From: Roseibium sp. MMSF_3412 | Lineage (GTDB): Bacteria; Pseudomonadota; Alphaproteobacteria; Rhizobiales; Stappiaceae | Direction: 5' to 3' | NCBI RefSeq assembly: GCF_030733265.1 | Contig: NZ_JASHJI010000002.1 | Coordinates: 310,001 to 374,000 of the forward strand | DNA: 64,000 nt | In this document: positions 12,926 to 23,762 of the stretch, piece after piece | How positions within the stretch are numbered: the first letter of the stretch is position 1 | How the letters are laid out: the number at the start of each line of letters is the position of its first letter | Program-made: the position numbers and the translations under genes | Notes under the pieces: generated by a model | Database searches by the model: none | What the model was told of the DNA's origin: nothing | What the model saw: the letters and a program-made list of their open reading frames with translations, nothing else

Positions 12926-15021
12926 GGGCGTTCGCTCAATGCAATCAGGGCGAGGACCACGACCGATTGTCCCTGAACAAAAACAGTGTCCGGCCCTGCA
13001 TCGGATTGTGGAAAGGCGTCTTCGACCGCGGTGTCGAGTTCGAGCCGCCAGAAGAAGCCATCGGGACAATCCGGAATGCGCGCCTCGAGGTCGTCATTGT
13101 CCCGGTTGAACAAGAGCAACAGAGTGTCGTGGACCTGGGCGTCTCGTGGGCATTCGCCCGATCCTCTGAGGACGAGGGCGAAAGACGACAGTCCCGGATC
13201 CCGCCAATCCAGCGGCCTGCAGTTGAAGTCGAGCCATTCGACATCGGGTTTTCTGTCAAGCTCCCGCGTCGCGCCGTGCAGGAACCGGGATTGCCTCAGG
13301 CTGGAATGGTCCTTGCGCAGCGCTGCAAGCCCTGCAACGAAATCGGCAAGCCCGTCGTCCCGGCTTTCCCAGTCGATCCAGCCAATCGGGTTGTCCTGGC
13401 AGTAGGCATTGTTGTTGCCGTTCTGGCTGTTGCCGATCTCGTCTCCTGCAAGCAGCATGGGCGTGCCTTGCGACAGGAACAGCGTTGCCAGCAGATTGCG
13501 TTGCCGGCGCGATCTGTTTGCCCTGATCAGGGGATCGTCGCTATCGCCCTCAACGCCGAAATTGTCACTGAAATTGGCGTTGTGGCCATCCCTGCCATCT
13601 TCGCCGTTGGCAAGGTTATGGCGTTGCGCATAGCGCGTCACATCGGCCAGCGTGAAACCGTCATGCGCCGTGATCAGATTGACGGAAGACGACGCCCGGC
13701 GGCTGTCACGGTCGAACTGGCTTGCCGAGCCAAGAACGCAGCCTGCCAGTTCCTGCGTGCTGTGATCGTCACCACGCCAGTAACGCCGGCTGGTGTCGCG
13801 GAAGCGGTCGTTCCACTCACCGAATTCAGGCGGGAAATGGCCGAGCTGATACCCACCCGGTCCAATGTCCCACGGCTCCGCTATGAGATGGACATCTGAA
13901 AGGATCGGGTCCTGCCGCAGAGCATCGAAAAATCCGCCATTCGGGTCGAAGCCATGCGCCTCCCGGCCAAGAGTCGTTGCCAGGTCAAAGCGGAAGCCGT
14001 CGACCCCCATGACCTCGACCCAGTAACGCAGACTGTCAAGGATCATCCTCAGCACAAAGGGATGAGAGGCATTGACGGTGTTGCCGGTTCCCGTGTCATT
14101 CACGTAGTAGCGGGACTGCCCCTGTATCAGCCGGTAGTAAGACGCATTGTCGATCCCGCGGAAACTGAGTGTCGGTCCCCTGTGGTCTCCTTCGGCGGTG
14201 TGATTGTAGACAACATCCAGGATCACCTCGATGCCCGCAGCGTGGAAGCGTTGCACCATGGCCCGGAACCCGGCCCGTCCTGCCGGCCCGTGATAGCGCG
14301 GTTCGGGCACGAAAAACCCGATCGTGTTGTAGCCCCAGTAGTTCCGCAGGCCCTTCCTTGCCAGGAAGGCATCGTCGACAAATGCATGAACGGGAAGAAG
14401 CTCGATGGAGGTGACGCCCAGTTTCTGCAGATGCTCGATCACCGCATCCGATGCAAGGCCCTCATAGGTTCCGCGCAGCTCTTCCGACACGTCCGCAAGT
14501 TGCTTCGTCAGCCCCTTCACGTGCGCTTCGTAGATCAGCATCTCGTCCGCCCGGCAGTGAGGCCGTTCCGTCTCGGGCACAAGCACTTCGGCCGCGCTCA
14601 CCACCGCCTTCGGAACATAGGCGGCGCTGTCGAGCGAACTGAAGGAAAGATCGCCTGCCGGGTCGGAAGCGTCGAAACCAAGCAGGGCTTCATGTTGGCG
14701 GAACGCGCCCCTCAGTTCCCGTGTATAGGGGTCCAGAAGCAGCTTGTTCGGATTGAACCGGTGTCCATGCTCGGGAGCATACGGCCCGTGCACCCGATAC
14801 CCGTAGAGGGCGCCGGGATGCAGGCCCGGCAGATAACCATGCCAGACCGGGCCACTGCGCTCCGGCAGTGTGATCCGCTGCGTTTCTCTCAAGCCATCAT
14901 CGGAGAAGAGACACAGCTCCACTTTCTGTGCATTCGCCGAAAAGAGCGAAAAATTCGTGCCTTCGCCGTCAAAACGGGCACCGAGCCGGTTTGGCGAACC
15001 CGGCAGCATCCTTGTGCTCAT
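12922..15021 (-). CDS. glgX: Glycogen debranching enzyme GlgX
   Basis: A GH13 isoamylase-type enzyme, 699 residues, that cleaves alpha-1,6 branches of phosphorylase-trimmed glycogen. An N-terminal CBM48-like domain (GARFDGEGTNFSLFSANA, residues about 13-30) is followed by a TIM barrel. Barrel motifs are DVVYNHTAEG, the nucleophile region VDGFRFDLATTLG, LIAEPWD with the acid/base Glu, and ITAHDGFTLADV. ATGA overlaps at both ends (with glgA upstream and malQ downstream) imply translational coupling. Confidence 0.95.
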
Positions 15022-16472
15022 TCAGCACCCTCGCTGCGGCTGTCAAAAAGGGACTGAAACAGTGCCTGATAGTCGGCGGCCGAGCTGTCCCAGCCGACCG
15101 GATGGCGCATGGCGTTGCGCATGACTGCAGCCCAGCGCTTGCGGTCCGCAAACAGAGAACAGGCACGGTCGATGGCATCTGAGAGTGCGCTCGCGGTCAC
15201 GGGCGCGAATTGGAACCCGGTCGCGCATCCCGTCTTGATGGCGGCATCGTTGGCGTCAATCACCGTATCTGCGAGCCCGCCGGTGCGGGAGACGACCGGA
15301 AGGGTCCCGTAGCGCAGTCCGTAAAGCTGCGTGAGGCCGCAAGGTTCGAAACGCGACGGGATCAGGATCGCATCCGCCCCCGCCTGCATCAGATGAGAGA
15401 GCTTTTCGTCATAGCCGATGATTGCGCCGACGCTGCCCGCATGCGCGACCGCCGCTTTTCGAAAGGCATCTTCCAACTGGCCGTCACCACTGCCAAGGAG
15501 CGCCAGCCGTCCCCCTCGGCCAACCAGGGTCGGCAGGGCATCCAGAAGAAGGTCCAAGCCCTTCTGTTCCGTCAGGCGGCTGATGACGCAGAAGAGGGGC
15601 GCTTCCGGGTTCGAGGAAAGGCTGAACCGCTTTTCAAGCGCGGTCCGGTTGACCGTCTTCCGCTTGAGCGCGCGCGCCGTGTAGGTCTCGGCGATTGTCG
15701 GGTCGGTCTCCGGGTCCCAGACCTCAAGGTCGATCCCGTTGAGGATACCGGCAAGGTCGGCCCTGCGCGCCTGCAGCAATCCTTCGAACCCCATGCCGAA
15801 TTCCGGCGACATCAGTTCGCGCGCATAGGTCGGGCTGACGGTCGTGATCCGCCGAGAGGCGACAACGCCAGCCTTCAGATAACTGATCTGGCCGTAATAC
15901 TCGTAGCCATCCGGTGAGAAACCGTCCGCGTCGAGATCGAGTTCATTCATCAGCGCGGAAGGAAACAGTCCTTGAAACGCGATGTTGTGAATGGTCAGCA
16001 CGCATGGAATATCGGAACCCTGCTGGCGCAGGTACCAGGGGGCCAGACCCGCCTGCCAGTCATGGGCGTGCAGGATATCGGGCCGCCAGCCGTCGATGCC
16101 GTTGAGGACAACATGAACGGCGGCCTCGCACAGCGCGGCAAAGCGCTGCGCGTTGTCGGACCAGTCCGCCCCTCTCTCATCGAGATAAATGCCCGCGCCC
16201 CGATCGAAGAGATCAGGCGCATCCAGCAGGATGAGCGAGATCCCTTCCGCCTCGACGCAAACGAGCCGCGCGGGGCTGCCATGAAGAACGCCCAGATCCA
16301 GCTCGAAACGCGCCTCACCGGCGAGATCTTTCAACGCCGGGTAAAGCGGCAGGATGATGCGGCTCTCGATACCATGCGGTTCCAGTGCCTTCGGCAACGC
16401 CCCGACCACATCGGCCAGTCCTCCGGTTTTTACGAATGGCGCGCATTCGGAAGCAACAAGGAGGACGTTCAT
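15018..16472 (-). CDS. glgA: Glycogen synthase (ADP-glucose)
   Basis: A GT5 enzyme of 484 residues that adds glucose from ADP-glucose to the non-reducing ends of glycogen. The ADP-glucose-binding motif KTGGLADVVG lies at residues 15-24. The C-terminal GT-B signature includes PSRFEPCGLTQLYGLRYGT, and the TGGLAD loop recurs late in the protein. It starts 2 nt after the glgC stop, typical of a co-transcribed pair. Confidence 0.96.
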   Translation of the reverse strand: MNVLLVASECAPFVKTGGLADVVGALPKALEPHGIESRIILPLYPALKDLAGEARFELDLGVLHGSPARLVCVEAEGISLILLDAPDLFDRGAGIYLDERGADWSDNAQRFAALCEAAVHVVLNGIDGWRPDILHAHDWQAGLAPWYLRQQGSDIPCVLTIHNIAFQGLFPSALMNELDLDADGFSPDGYEYYGQISYLKAGVVASRRITTVSPTYARELMSPEFGMGFEGLLQARRADLAGILNGIDLEVWDPETDPTIAETYTARALKRKTVNRTALEKRFSLSSNPEAPLFCVISRLTEQKGLDLLLDALPTLVGRGGRLALLGSGDGQLEDAFRKAAVAHAGSVGAIIGYDEKLSHLMQAGADAILIPSRFEPCGLTQLYGLRYGTLPVVSRTGGLADTVIDANDAAIKTGCATGFQFAPVTASALSDAIDRACSLFADRKRWAAVMRNAMRHPVGWDSSAADYQALFQSLFDSRSEGAE

Positions 16473-16474
16473 GT

Positions 16475-17737
16475 TCAGGCCTCGAGTTTGTCAATCATCT
16501 GCTGAGTGATCAGGCAGATACCGTTTTCCGTCCGGCGAAACCGCTTGGCATCCATTTCCGGGTCTTCGCCGACGACGAGGTCCTGCGGGATCTGGACGCC
16601 CCTGTCAATGACGACATTTGTCAGCCGCGCGTTCCGGCCGATATCGACATGCGGCATCGCCACGACACCTTCCAGGCGCGAATAGGAATTGCAGCGCACG
16701 CCCGTGAACATCAGGCATCGCAACAGGCTGGAGCCGGAAATGATGCAGCCGCCGGATACCATGGAGGAAATGGCCTGGCCGCGCCGCCCTTCCTCGTTGT
16801 GAATGAATTTCGCCGGAGGGTTCAGCTCCTGATACGTCCAGATCGGCCATTCGGTATCGTAAATGTCGAGGCTGGGCGTGAAATCGGTCAGATCGATATT
16901 GGCCTGCCAGAACGCATCGATTGTGCCGACGTCCCGCCAGTACGGTTCCTTTTCAAGACCGCTTTGCACGCAGGAGCGGCTGAAGGGATGGGCAAAGGCT
17001 TTGCCGTTCTTGACCAGTTTCGGAATGATATCCTTGCCGAAATCGTGGCTCGAACTTGGATCCGCCGCATCCTCCCGCAGGATTTCGAACAGGAACTTCG
17101 TCTCGAAAACGTAGATGCCCATGCTGCACAGCGCCAGATCCGGATTGCCCGGCATTGATGGCGGATCGGCGGGTTTTTCGACAAAATCGGTGATCAGGTC
17201 GTTTTCGTCGACAGCCATGACGCCGAAGCCCTTGGCCTCTTCCAGGGTTGCCTCGATACAGCCTACCGTGACTTCCGCCCCGGAATTCACATGCTGTTCC
17301 AGCATCTTGGAGTAGTCCTGCTTGTAGATGTGATCCCCGGCAAGCACGATCATGTATTTGGGCGCGTAACTTTCGATGATGTCGATGTTCTGGTAGACGG
17401 CGTCCGCTGTTCCCAGATACCAGCTCTCCTCGTTGACCCTTTGGGACGCCGGCAAAATATCCATCGACTCGTTGCGCTCCGGCCGGAAGAATCCCCAGCC
17501 GCGATGCAGATGACGAATGAGGCTGTGCGCCTTGTACTGCGTGGCGACGCTGATGCGCCGGATGCCGGAATTGATGGAGTTGGAAAGAGCAAAGTCGATG
17601 ATCCGCGTTTTCCCGCCGAAAAAGACGGCCGGTTTCGCGCGCCGGTCGGTCAGTTCCTTCAGGCGGCTGCCCCGTCCACCTGCAAGGACAAATGCCATCG
17701 CCTGCCGCGCGAGACTGCGTTGATCCTGCATCGACAT
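16475..17737 (-). CDS. glgC: Glucose-1-phosphate adenylyltransferase
   Basis: Makes ADP-glucose from ATP and glucose 1-phosphate, the committed step of glycogen synthesis. I start it at the ATG at 17737 ([16 protein letters not shown]): GGAGG lies 7 nt upstream, and 420 residues matches the family. Motifs: nucleotide-binding [20 protein letters not shown], the substrate region FVEKPADPP, and a C-terminal beta-helix ([19 protein letters not shown]). The Arg-rich N-terminus and Lys near KPAVFFGGK correspond to allosteric-effector positions known in the family. Confidence 0.95.
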   Translation of the reverse strand: MSMQDQRSLARQAMAFVLAGGRGSRLKELTDRRAKPAVFFGGKTRIIDFALSNSINSGIRRISVATQYKAHSLIRHLHRGWGFFRPERNESMDILPASQRVNEESWYLGTADAVYQNIDIIESYAPKYMIVLAGDHIYKQDYSKMLEQHVNSGAEVTVGCIEATLEEAKGFGVMAVDENDLITDFVEKPADPPSMPGNPDLALCSMGIYVFETKFLFEILREDAADPSSSHDFGKDIIPKLVKNGKAFAHPFSRSCVQSGLEKEPYWRDVGTIDAFWQANIDLTDFTPSLDIYDTEWPIWTYQELNPPAKFIHNEEGRRGQAISSMVSGGCIISGSSLLRCLMFTGVRCNSYSRLEGVVAMPHVDIGRNARLTNVVIDRGVQIPQDLVVGEDPEMDAKRFRRTENGICLITQQMIDKLEA

Positions 17738-17765
17738 CCCACTTCCTCCCCTTTTGCCAGCCCGG

Positions 17766-19964
17766 TCAGCTTTCCGGTGCTTCACATTCGAAGATCAGAG
17801 TACATAAAGGCGGAAGCGTAAGGCAAAGCGAAAATGGTTGTCCGGACCAGGCAACTTCATCCGCGGATACGCCTCCCAGGTTGCCGGCCCCGCTTCCGCT
17901 ATAGGCCGCTGCATCCGTGTTGACGCGTTCAACCCACTTTCCCCGTTGTGGAACGCCGATCCGGCGGCCGCTGCGCATCACCGGGGTGAAGTTGCTGACC
18001 ACGAGCACGGGCGGTGTGCCGGGCTTGCCGCGCCTTATCCAGGCAAAGACGGAGTCATCGGCGTTCGATTCCATCCACTCGAACCCTTCGGCCTTGCTGT
18101 CGAGTTCATAGAGCGCGGGCGTTTGTGCATAGAGCCGATTCAGATCGCGCACCAGGTTCTGAACACCCTTGTGCATGTCGTTTTCAAGCAGGTGCCAGCC
18201 GAGACTTTCGTTGTGGTTCCACTCCCAGCCCTGCCCGAATTCCGAGCCCATGAAGAGCAGCTTCTTGCCGGGGTGCCCCCACATGAAACCATAATAGGCT
18301 CTGAGATTTGCAAACTTGTCCGGCCCCTCGCCGGGCATTCTGTCGAGGATCGATCCCTTGCCATGCACCACTTCGTCGTGACTGAGCGGCAGAACGAAGT
18401 TTTCCGAAAAGGCGTAGTGCAGCCCGAACTCGATCTTGTTGTGGTGGTATTTGCGATGAACGGGGTCCTCCCGCATGTAGGAGAGCGTGTCGTTCATCCA
18501 GCCCATGTTCCACTTGAAGCCGAACCCCAGACCGCCGGCATCCACGGGCGCGCTGACACCTGGAAAGGCGGTGCTTTCCTCCGCAATTGTCATGACGCCA
18601 TCCATGTCGGCATAGACGAGCGAGTTGGCGCGCTTGAGAAAGTCGATCGCCTCGAGGTTCTCGCGTCCGCCGAATGCATTGGGAACCCATTCGCCCTCGT
18701 TGCGGGAGTAATCCCGGTAGAGCATCGAGGCCACCGCATCGACCCTGAGGCCGTCGACATGGTGTTCGCGCATCCAGTAGAGCGCGTTGGCGATCAGGAA
18801 GTTCTGAACTTCCGTGCGGCCGTAATTGTAGATGTAGGTCCGCCAGTCGGGATGCCAGCCTTCCTTGGGATCGGCATGCTCATAGAGCGGCGTGCCGTCG
18901 AACCGTCCAAGACCGTGTTCGTCTTCGGGAAAGTGCCCGGGCACCCAGTCGATGATCAGACCAAGATCGGCGCCGTGGCACGCATCGACAAAGGCGCGGA
19001 ATTCGTCAAGCGTTCCGTAGCGGATCGTCGGCGCGAACAGGCCGATCGGCTGGTAGCCCCACGACCCGTCAAAGGGATGCTCCGACACCGGCAAGAGTTC
19101 GATATGCGTGAAGCCCATGTCCTTTGCGTAGGCAACAAGCTCGCGGGCGTGTTCAAGATAGGAGAGAGGCCGGTTGCCGTCCTCCGGAATGCGCCGCCAC
19201 GACCCCAGATGCACCTCATAGATCGAGATCGGCCGGTCGATCTTCTGCTTCTCCCCGCGTGTCGACATCCAGCCATCGTCGTTCCAGGTGTAGCGGTCAA
19301 GGTTGCGCACAACCGATGCCGTCTTCGGCGGATGCTCCGCGCCGAAGCCGAACGGGTCGGCCTTTTCGGGAAGAAGAGTGCCGCCGGCATCCGTCAGTTC
19401 GAATTTGTAGACGGAGCCATCATCAAGATCCGGCATGAAGATTTCCCACACGCCCGTGCCGCCGCATCTGCGCATGACGTTCCGGCGCCCGTCCCAGGAA
19501 TTGAAGTTCCCGACAAGCGACACACGACGGGCATTGGGAGCCCAGACGGCAAAATGCGTGCCGCGGCTTCCCTCATGCTCCATCACATGGGCACCCAGTT
19601 TCTCCCAGAGACGCAGATGAGACCCTTCACCGATCAGGTATTCGTCGAGTTCTCCAAGGACCGAACCGAACCGGTAGGCATCATCGGCATCCCAGGTATC
19701 CCCGCCGCGTTTGAAGCGCAGACGGTAGGCAAATCGGTCAGCCCTGTCGGTGACCGCATGAAAGATCCCGGCCGCTTCGTGGGGAGCAAGCACGGCAATG
19801 CGCGCGCCGGTCTTCGGATCGATCGCCTCGACTTCGTCCGCGTCCGGGTGATAAACCGTCAGGCTCTGCTTGCCGCCGGCCTCGTGCAGTCCCAGAACCG
19901 AGAAGGGGTCGTCAAAGCTGCCTTCGCTGATCTGCTGAAACGGGCGATGACCGGCCGCGTTCAT
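17766..19964 (-). CDS. glgB: 1,4-alpha-glucan branching enzyme
   Basis: A GH13 branching enzyme of 732 residues that introduces alpha-1,6 links. It has two N-terminal carbohydrate-binding-type segments: one starting [15 protein letters not shown] (about 19-33), the other around [20 protein letters not shown]. The catalytic barrel contains [36 protein letters not shown] (nucleophile Asp), [13 protein letters not shown] (acid/base Glu) and [24 protein letters not shown] precedes the ATG. It starts 8 nt after the glgP stop and is followed by glgC. Confidence 0.96.
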   Translation of the reverse strand: MNAAGHRPFQQISEGSFDDPFSVLGLHEAGGKQSLTVYHPDADEVEAIDPKTGARIAVLAPHEAAGIFHAVTDRADRFAYRLRFKRGGDTWDADDAYRFGSVLGELDEYLIGEGSHLRLWEKLGAHVMEHEGSRGTHFAVWAPNARRVSLVGNFNSWDGRRNVMRRCGGTGVWEIFMPDLDDGSVYKFELTDAGGTLLPEKADPFGFGAEHPPKTASVVRNLDRYTWNDDGWMSTRGEKQKIDRPISIYEVHLGSWRRIPEDGNRPLSYLEHARELVAYAKDMGFTHIELLPVSEHPFDGSWGYQPIGLFAPTIRYGTLDEFRAFVDACHGADLGLIIDWVPGHFPEDEHGLGRFDGTPLYEHADPKEGWHPDWRTYIYNYGRTEVQNFLIANALYWMREHHVDGLRVDAVASMLYRDYSRNEGEWVPNAFGGRENLEAIDFLKRANSLVYADMDGVMTIAEESTAFPGVSAPVDAGGLGFGFKWNMGWMNDTLSYMREDPVHRKYHHNKIEFGLHYAFSENFVLPLSHDEVVHGKGSILDRMPGEGPDKFANLRAYYGFMWGHPGKKLLFMGSEFGQGWEWNHNESLGWHLLENDMHKGVQNLVRDLNRLYAQTPALYELDSKAEGFEWMESNADDSVFAWIRRGKPGTPPVLVVSNFTPVMRSGRRIGVPQRGKWVERVNTDAAAYSGSGAGNLGGVSADEVAWSGQPFSLCLTLPPLCTLIFECEAPES

Positions 19965-19972
19965 GTCCTACC

Positions 19973-22348
19973 TCACGATCTGTCCAGAAGGGACGAACTA
20001 TTCCAGATATCTTCAGCATAGCCCCTGATGGTCCGGTCTGACGAGAACCATCCCGAGCGGGCCGTGTTCAGCGCCGCCATCCGCGCCCAGCGCGCATGAT
20101 CGACAAAAGCGCTGTCGACCTGCCTTTGGGTGTCGAAGTAGTCATCGAAATCACAGGTCACGAGAAAATAGTCATGCTCGTGTAACAGACGTACAAGGCC
20201 ATGATAGCGTCCCGGATCGCCGGGTGAAAACAGCCCGTCGGCGATCTGGTTGAGCACCCGCGTCAGGCGCGGGCTTGCGGCAATGGCCGCACGCGAGTAG
20301 TCGTGCTGGTTCCGGCGCTCGACCACCTCCTCCGCCGTCAGGCCGAACAGGAAGAAATTCTCTGCACCGACCCGCTCTCGGATTTCCACATTCGCACCGT
20401 CGAGCGTGCCGATCGTCAGGGCACCATTGAGCGCGAACTTCATGTTGCCGGTGCCGGACGCTTCCTTTCCAGCCGTGGAAATCTGTTCCGAAAGGTCGGC
20501 AGCAGGTATCAGGATTTCCGCCATGGAAACGTTGTAGTTCGGCGGATAGACGACTTTCAGCCTGTCCTGGGTAACGGGATCGGCATTGATCACCTTGGCA
20601 ACGTCGTTGATCAGGTGAATGATCTCCTTCGCGACCACATATCCCGGGGCAGCCTTGCCGCCGAAAATCTTCAGCCTTGGTGTCCATTCACCGTTCGGGT
20701 TGTCCCTGATTTCATTCCAGTGCGCAATGGTCTCCAGAATGTTCATGAACTGGCGTTTGTATTCGTGGATACGTTTGATCTGCACGTCGAACATGGCGGA
20801 CGGGTCGATCTGCAGATCGGTCTTGTCAGAGAACCAGCAGGCGAGCCGCTCCTTGTTTGCCCGCTTTGCAGCCATGAACGCATCCAGGAAGCCGCTGTCC
20901 GCGCAGTGCGGTTCAAGCCGGCTCAGCTGTTCCAGATCGTCGACCCACCCCTCTCCGATCGTCTCGCTGATCAGAGAACGCAGCGGCGGGTTGCAGCTAT
21001 AGAGCCAGCGCCGCGGCGTGACACCGTTCGTCTGGTTGATGATCCGGTCCGGATAGGTCTGGTTCAGATCGTGAAACACGGTTTTTTTCACCAGCTCCGA
21101 GTGCAGCGCCGACACGCCGTTGACCCGATGTGCCATCACGAAGGCAAGCTCGCCCATCTTGACCGAGTGATCCTCGATGATCCGGACATGGCTGCCGGTC
21201 GCTGCCAGATGCTCTTCCTCGATAATCTCGATGATATGCAGGTGACGCGGCAGCGTGCGCGCAAACAGGCCGAGATCCCACCGTTCGAGCGCTTCGGGCA
21301 GCAAGGTGTGGTTGGTATAGGCAAGGCAGGCCTTCGCAATATCGATGGCCGTTTTCATTTCAACGCCATTCTCGTCCACCAGCAGCCGGACCAGCTCGGG
21401 ACCGGCAATGGCCGGGTGTGTATCGTTGAGCTGGATGGCGACATGATCCGGCAGGGTTTCGATATCGAACCCTTCCGACTTGAAGCGCCGGACAATGTCC
21501 TGCAGCGAGGCGGAGGTGAAAAAATACTCCTGCTTCAGCCGGAGTTCCTTGCCTGCTTCCGTCGTGTCATCGGGATAAAGCACTCTCGAAATCGCCCGCG
21601 CCAGGGCTTCCGGAACAACCGCACCCACCAGATCGCCACGGTTGAAACTGCCCAGATCGAACAGAACGGTCGGTTTGGCCGACCACAGCCGCAACGTGTT
21701 GGCCCAACGCGCTTTCCAGCCAAGGATCGGCGTGTCATAGGCATTGGCTATAACCGTCTCGGCGGGCTCCCAGGTTCCGTTGACATGACCGCCGAAACCA
21801 ACCGGATAATTGACCTCCGGACGCTCGAATTCCCATGTGTGGCGTTGAGACAGCCAGCCCTCGGCCACTTCGATCTGACGCCCGTTCTCGAAATGCTGTT
21901 CGAAAAGGCCGTGTTCGTACCGGATACCGTAGCCGTAGGCCGGAATTCCAAGTGTCGAAAGACTGTCGAGAAAGCAGGCGGCAAGCCGTCCCAGTCCGCC
22001 ATTGCCCAGCGCGGCATCCGGCTCGTCGTGGACCACCTCGTCATAGTCGAGCCCGAGACTTTCAAGGGCTGCACGCGAAGCGCTCTCAGCCCCGAGATTG
22101 ACCGCCACGTCTTCAAGAAGACGGCCAATCAGGAACTCCATGGAGAGGTAGTAGACCCTTTTGCCGGCGGCCTCGTAGGTTTTCCGGGTGGACTGAAACC
22201 AGGGATCGACGACGAGATCACGCAAGGCCAGAGACAGGGAGGTGCGCCAGTCATAAAGGGTCGCATTTGCCGTGTCCTTGCCGAGCGACTTCTTCAGATG
22301 GCGCAAAATGTTGAATTGCAGATCTTCAGAGGCAATCGTCTTCGTCAA
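19973..22348 (-). CDS. glgP: Glycogen phosphorylase
   Basis: A GT35 enzyme of 791 residues that releases glucose 1-phosphate from glycogen ends. Motifs: YYLSMEFLIGRLLEDV, NGGLGRLAACFLDSLSTLG, and the pyridoxal-phosphate site EASGTGNMKFALNGALTIGT, whose Lys forms the Schiff base. The best start is a TTG at 22348 (MTKTIASEDLQ); no in-frame ATG or GTG that I found lies close upstream, and AAGGA lies about 12 nt before it. First gene of the seven-gene glycogen operon; pgm and malQ at the other end process its products. Confidence 0.95.
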   Translation of the reverse strand: MTKTIASEDLQFNILRHLKKSLGKDTANATLYDWRTSLSLALRDLVVDPWFQSTRKTYEAAGKRVYYLSMEFLIGRLLEDVAVNLGAESASRAALESLGLDYDEVVHDEPDAALGNGGLGRLAACFLDSLSTLGIPAYGYGIRYEHGLFEQHFENGRQIEVAEGWLSQRHTWEFERPEVNYPVGFGGHVNGTWEPAETVIANAYDTPILGWKARWANTLRLWSAKPTVLFDLGSFNRGDLVGAVVPEALARAISRVLYPDDTTEAGKELRLKQEYFFTSASLQDIVRRFKSEGFDIETLPDHVAIQLNDTHPAIAGPELVRLLVDENGVEMKTAIDIAKACLAYTNHTLLPEALERWDLGLFARTLPRHLHIIEIIEEEHLAATGSHVRIIEDHSVKMGELAFVMAHRVNGVSALHSELVKKTVFHDLNQTYPDRIINQTNGVTPRRWLYSCNPPLRSLISETIGEGWVDDLEQLSRLEPHCADSGFLDAFMAAKRANKERLACWFSDKTDLQIDPSAMFDVQIKRIHEYKRQFMNILETIAHWNEIRDNPNGEWTPRLKIFGGKAAPGYVVAKEIIHLINDVAKVINADPVTQDRLKVVYPPNYNVSMAEILIPAADLSEQISTAGKEASGTGNMKFALNGALTIGTLDGANVEIRERVGAENFFLFGLTAEEVVERRNQHDYSRAAIAASPRLTRVLNQIADGLFSPGDPGRYHGLVRLLHEHDYFLVTCDFDDYFDTQRQVDSAFVDHARWARMAALNTARSGWFSSDRTIRGYAEDIWNSSSLLDRS

Positions 22349-22705
22349 CTTTGTCTCACTTTCCTTACCGGAGATTGGAAGGGCGTTCGATCCAGAACGG
22401 CTTCCGGTGTCCGGACGTCTTTTTCATCTTCGAAGCCCATAGGCGCTTCCGTTGGACCTCGATACCACAACTCGGTGCCAATCACCGCAAATTCGCCTGT
22501 TCCGGATCCCCGGCCTTGAACGATCACGGGCAACAGATCAGTGCCATCGCTCAAGCACGTTTTCCGGCCCTGTGCAACAGCGAGCGCGGCGTGCCTGGAT
22601 TTATCCCTTTCAAAAAAATCGCGTTCTCTGGAATTTTTCCGATGCGGGCCCGTTTCTCACATGACCGCAGCGTCGCGGTCGCAGCAAACGTTGAGAGAGA
22701 CAGAT
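22349..22705. other. Divergent promoter region between glgP and the P-loop gene
   Basis: 357 bp between divergently read genes. A minus-strand frame of 69 codons opens with TTG at 22554 and ends at 22345, overlapping the glgP start by 4 nt (TTGA). It has no RBS I would trust and I recognise no family, so I do not call it. No palindrome, terminator or clear -35/-10 pair stands out. Confidence 0.4.
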
Positions 22706-23761
22706 ATGGAACCGATTGCTCCCGCCCGACTGACCGCCGCCAAGAAATCCTACGCGGTGCGCCGCGTGAATTTTTCCGACTACAGCCACCTTGCAACAAA
22801 GGCCGCGACGCCGAAACCGGGCGACATCGTCCTGGCACGCGTCCAGACGCTCGGCTCGCACAAGCGGATCGAGCTTCCCAATGGCCGGAAGGCAACGCTT
22901 CATCCCGGCGACGAGGTGCTGCTTGCATTCGGCAACAGATATGCGCCGGACCAATACGAGGCCTATGTGCCTGAAACACTGGCCCCCTGCCACATGGTTG
23001 CCGCCGGCGGCATAGCAGCACAGGCAACCTCGTGGCACGACAGGTTGTCCGGGCCGACATCCGTGGAACCGGTCGGCATTCTGTGCAGGGGCGACGGCCG
23101 GGCCCTCAACCTTGCAGACTATGCGCTGCCGACAATCGCATGTTCCATGCCCTCCACGGTGCTTGGCGTTTTCGGCACATCGATGAATGCAGGCAAGACG
23201 GCAACCGCCGCCTCGCTGGTCAGGGGTTTTGCAAAGAGCGGCTACAAGGTCGGTGCGTTGAAAATTACCGGCACCGCCGCCGGCGGCGACCCCTGGCTGA
23301 TGCACGATTCCGGCGCGGCCGAGGTCCTCGACTTCACCGATGGCGGACTTGCAACAACCTTCGGCACACCACTCGACAAGATCGTTGCCACTACCCGCAA
23401 CCTGCTGCGGACCCTTCACAGGTCTCATTGCGATGTCGCGGTCGTCGAGATCGCCGACGGACTGTTTCAGGATGAAACCCGCCAGATCGCGTCCAGCCCT
23501 CTCATGCATTCGCTGTTTGACGGTGTCGTCTTTGCATCCGGTGATGCGCTCGGCGCTGTCGCGGGTGTGAACAGCCTGCAGCAACTTGACTACCGGGTTC
23601 TCGGGGTTTCCGGTGCGGTCATGCAGTCACCGCTGGCGGTTCGCGAAATCGTCATGAATGTCGATGTGCCCGCATTCTCACTCGCTGACCTTCAGAACCC
23701 GACCACTGTCTCCGGTATCATGGAGCAGACACTCTCGGGCCGGCTCGCGGTGGCGCAGTGA
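22706..23761 (+). CDS. P-loop NTPase of the CobQ/MobB/DUF1611-like type with a beta-rich N-terminal domain
   Basis: 351 residues, start chosen at the ATG at 22706 after GAGAGAGACAGAT. An N-terminal part (about 35-140; KPGDIVLARVQTLGSHKRI, HPGDEVLLAFGNRYAPDQYE) looks beta-rich. From about 150 comes a nucleotide-binding fold: Walker A GTSMNAGKT (157-165), then KVGALKITGTAAGGDPW and VAVVEIADGLFQDE, the last as in DUF1611 and dethiobiotin-synthetase-like ATPases. No signal peptide or membrane span, so cytoplasmic. It is followed 1 nt later by an ABC-like membrane protein with a dead nucleotide-binding domain, so the two very probably work together; substrate and role are unknown to me. Confidence 0.8.
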   Translation: MEPIAPARLTAAKKSYAVRRVNFSDYSHLATKAATPKPGDIVLARVQTLGSHKRIELPNGRKATLHPGDEVLLAFGNRYAPDQYEAYVPETLAPCHMVAAGGIAAQATSWHDRLSGPTSVEPVGILCRGDGRALNLADYALPTIACSMPSTVLGVFGTSMNAGKTATAASLVRGFAKSGYKVGALKITGTAAGGDPWLMHDSGAAEVLDFTDGGLATTFGTPLDKIVATTRNLLRTLHRSHCDVAVVEIADGLFQDETRQIASSPLMHSLFDGVVFASGDALGAVAGVNSLQQLDYRVLGVSGAVMQSPLAVREIVMNVDVPAFSLADLQNPTTVSGIMEQTLSGRLAVAQ

Positions 23762-23762
23762 C

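Noticed and set aside
17838..20021. A very long open frame on the plus strand opposite glgB (and similar ones opposite glgP, nasS, nrtCD, galE and others)
   Set aside because: These follow from the high-GC third-position bias of the genuine genes on the other strand. They have no family resemblance, no plausible RBS, and they overlap clearly identified enzymes.
22345..22554. A 69-codon frame upstream of glgP as a real gene
   Set aside because: It has a TTG start, no convincing RBS and no recognised family. It is kept only as a low-interest observation.
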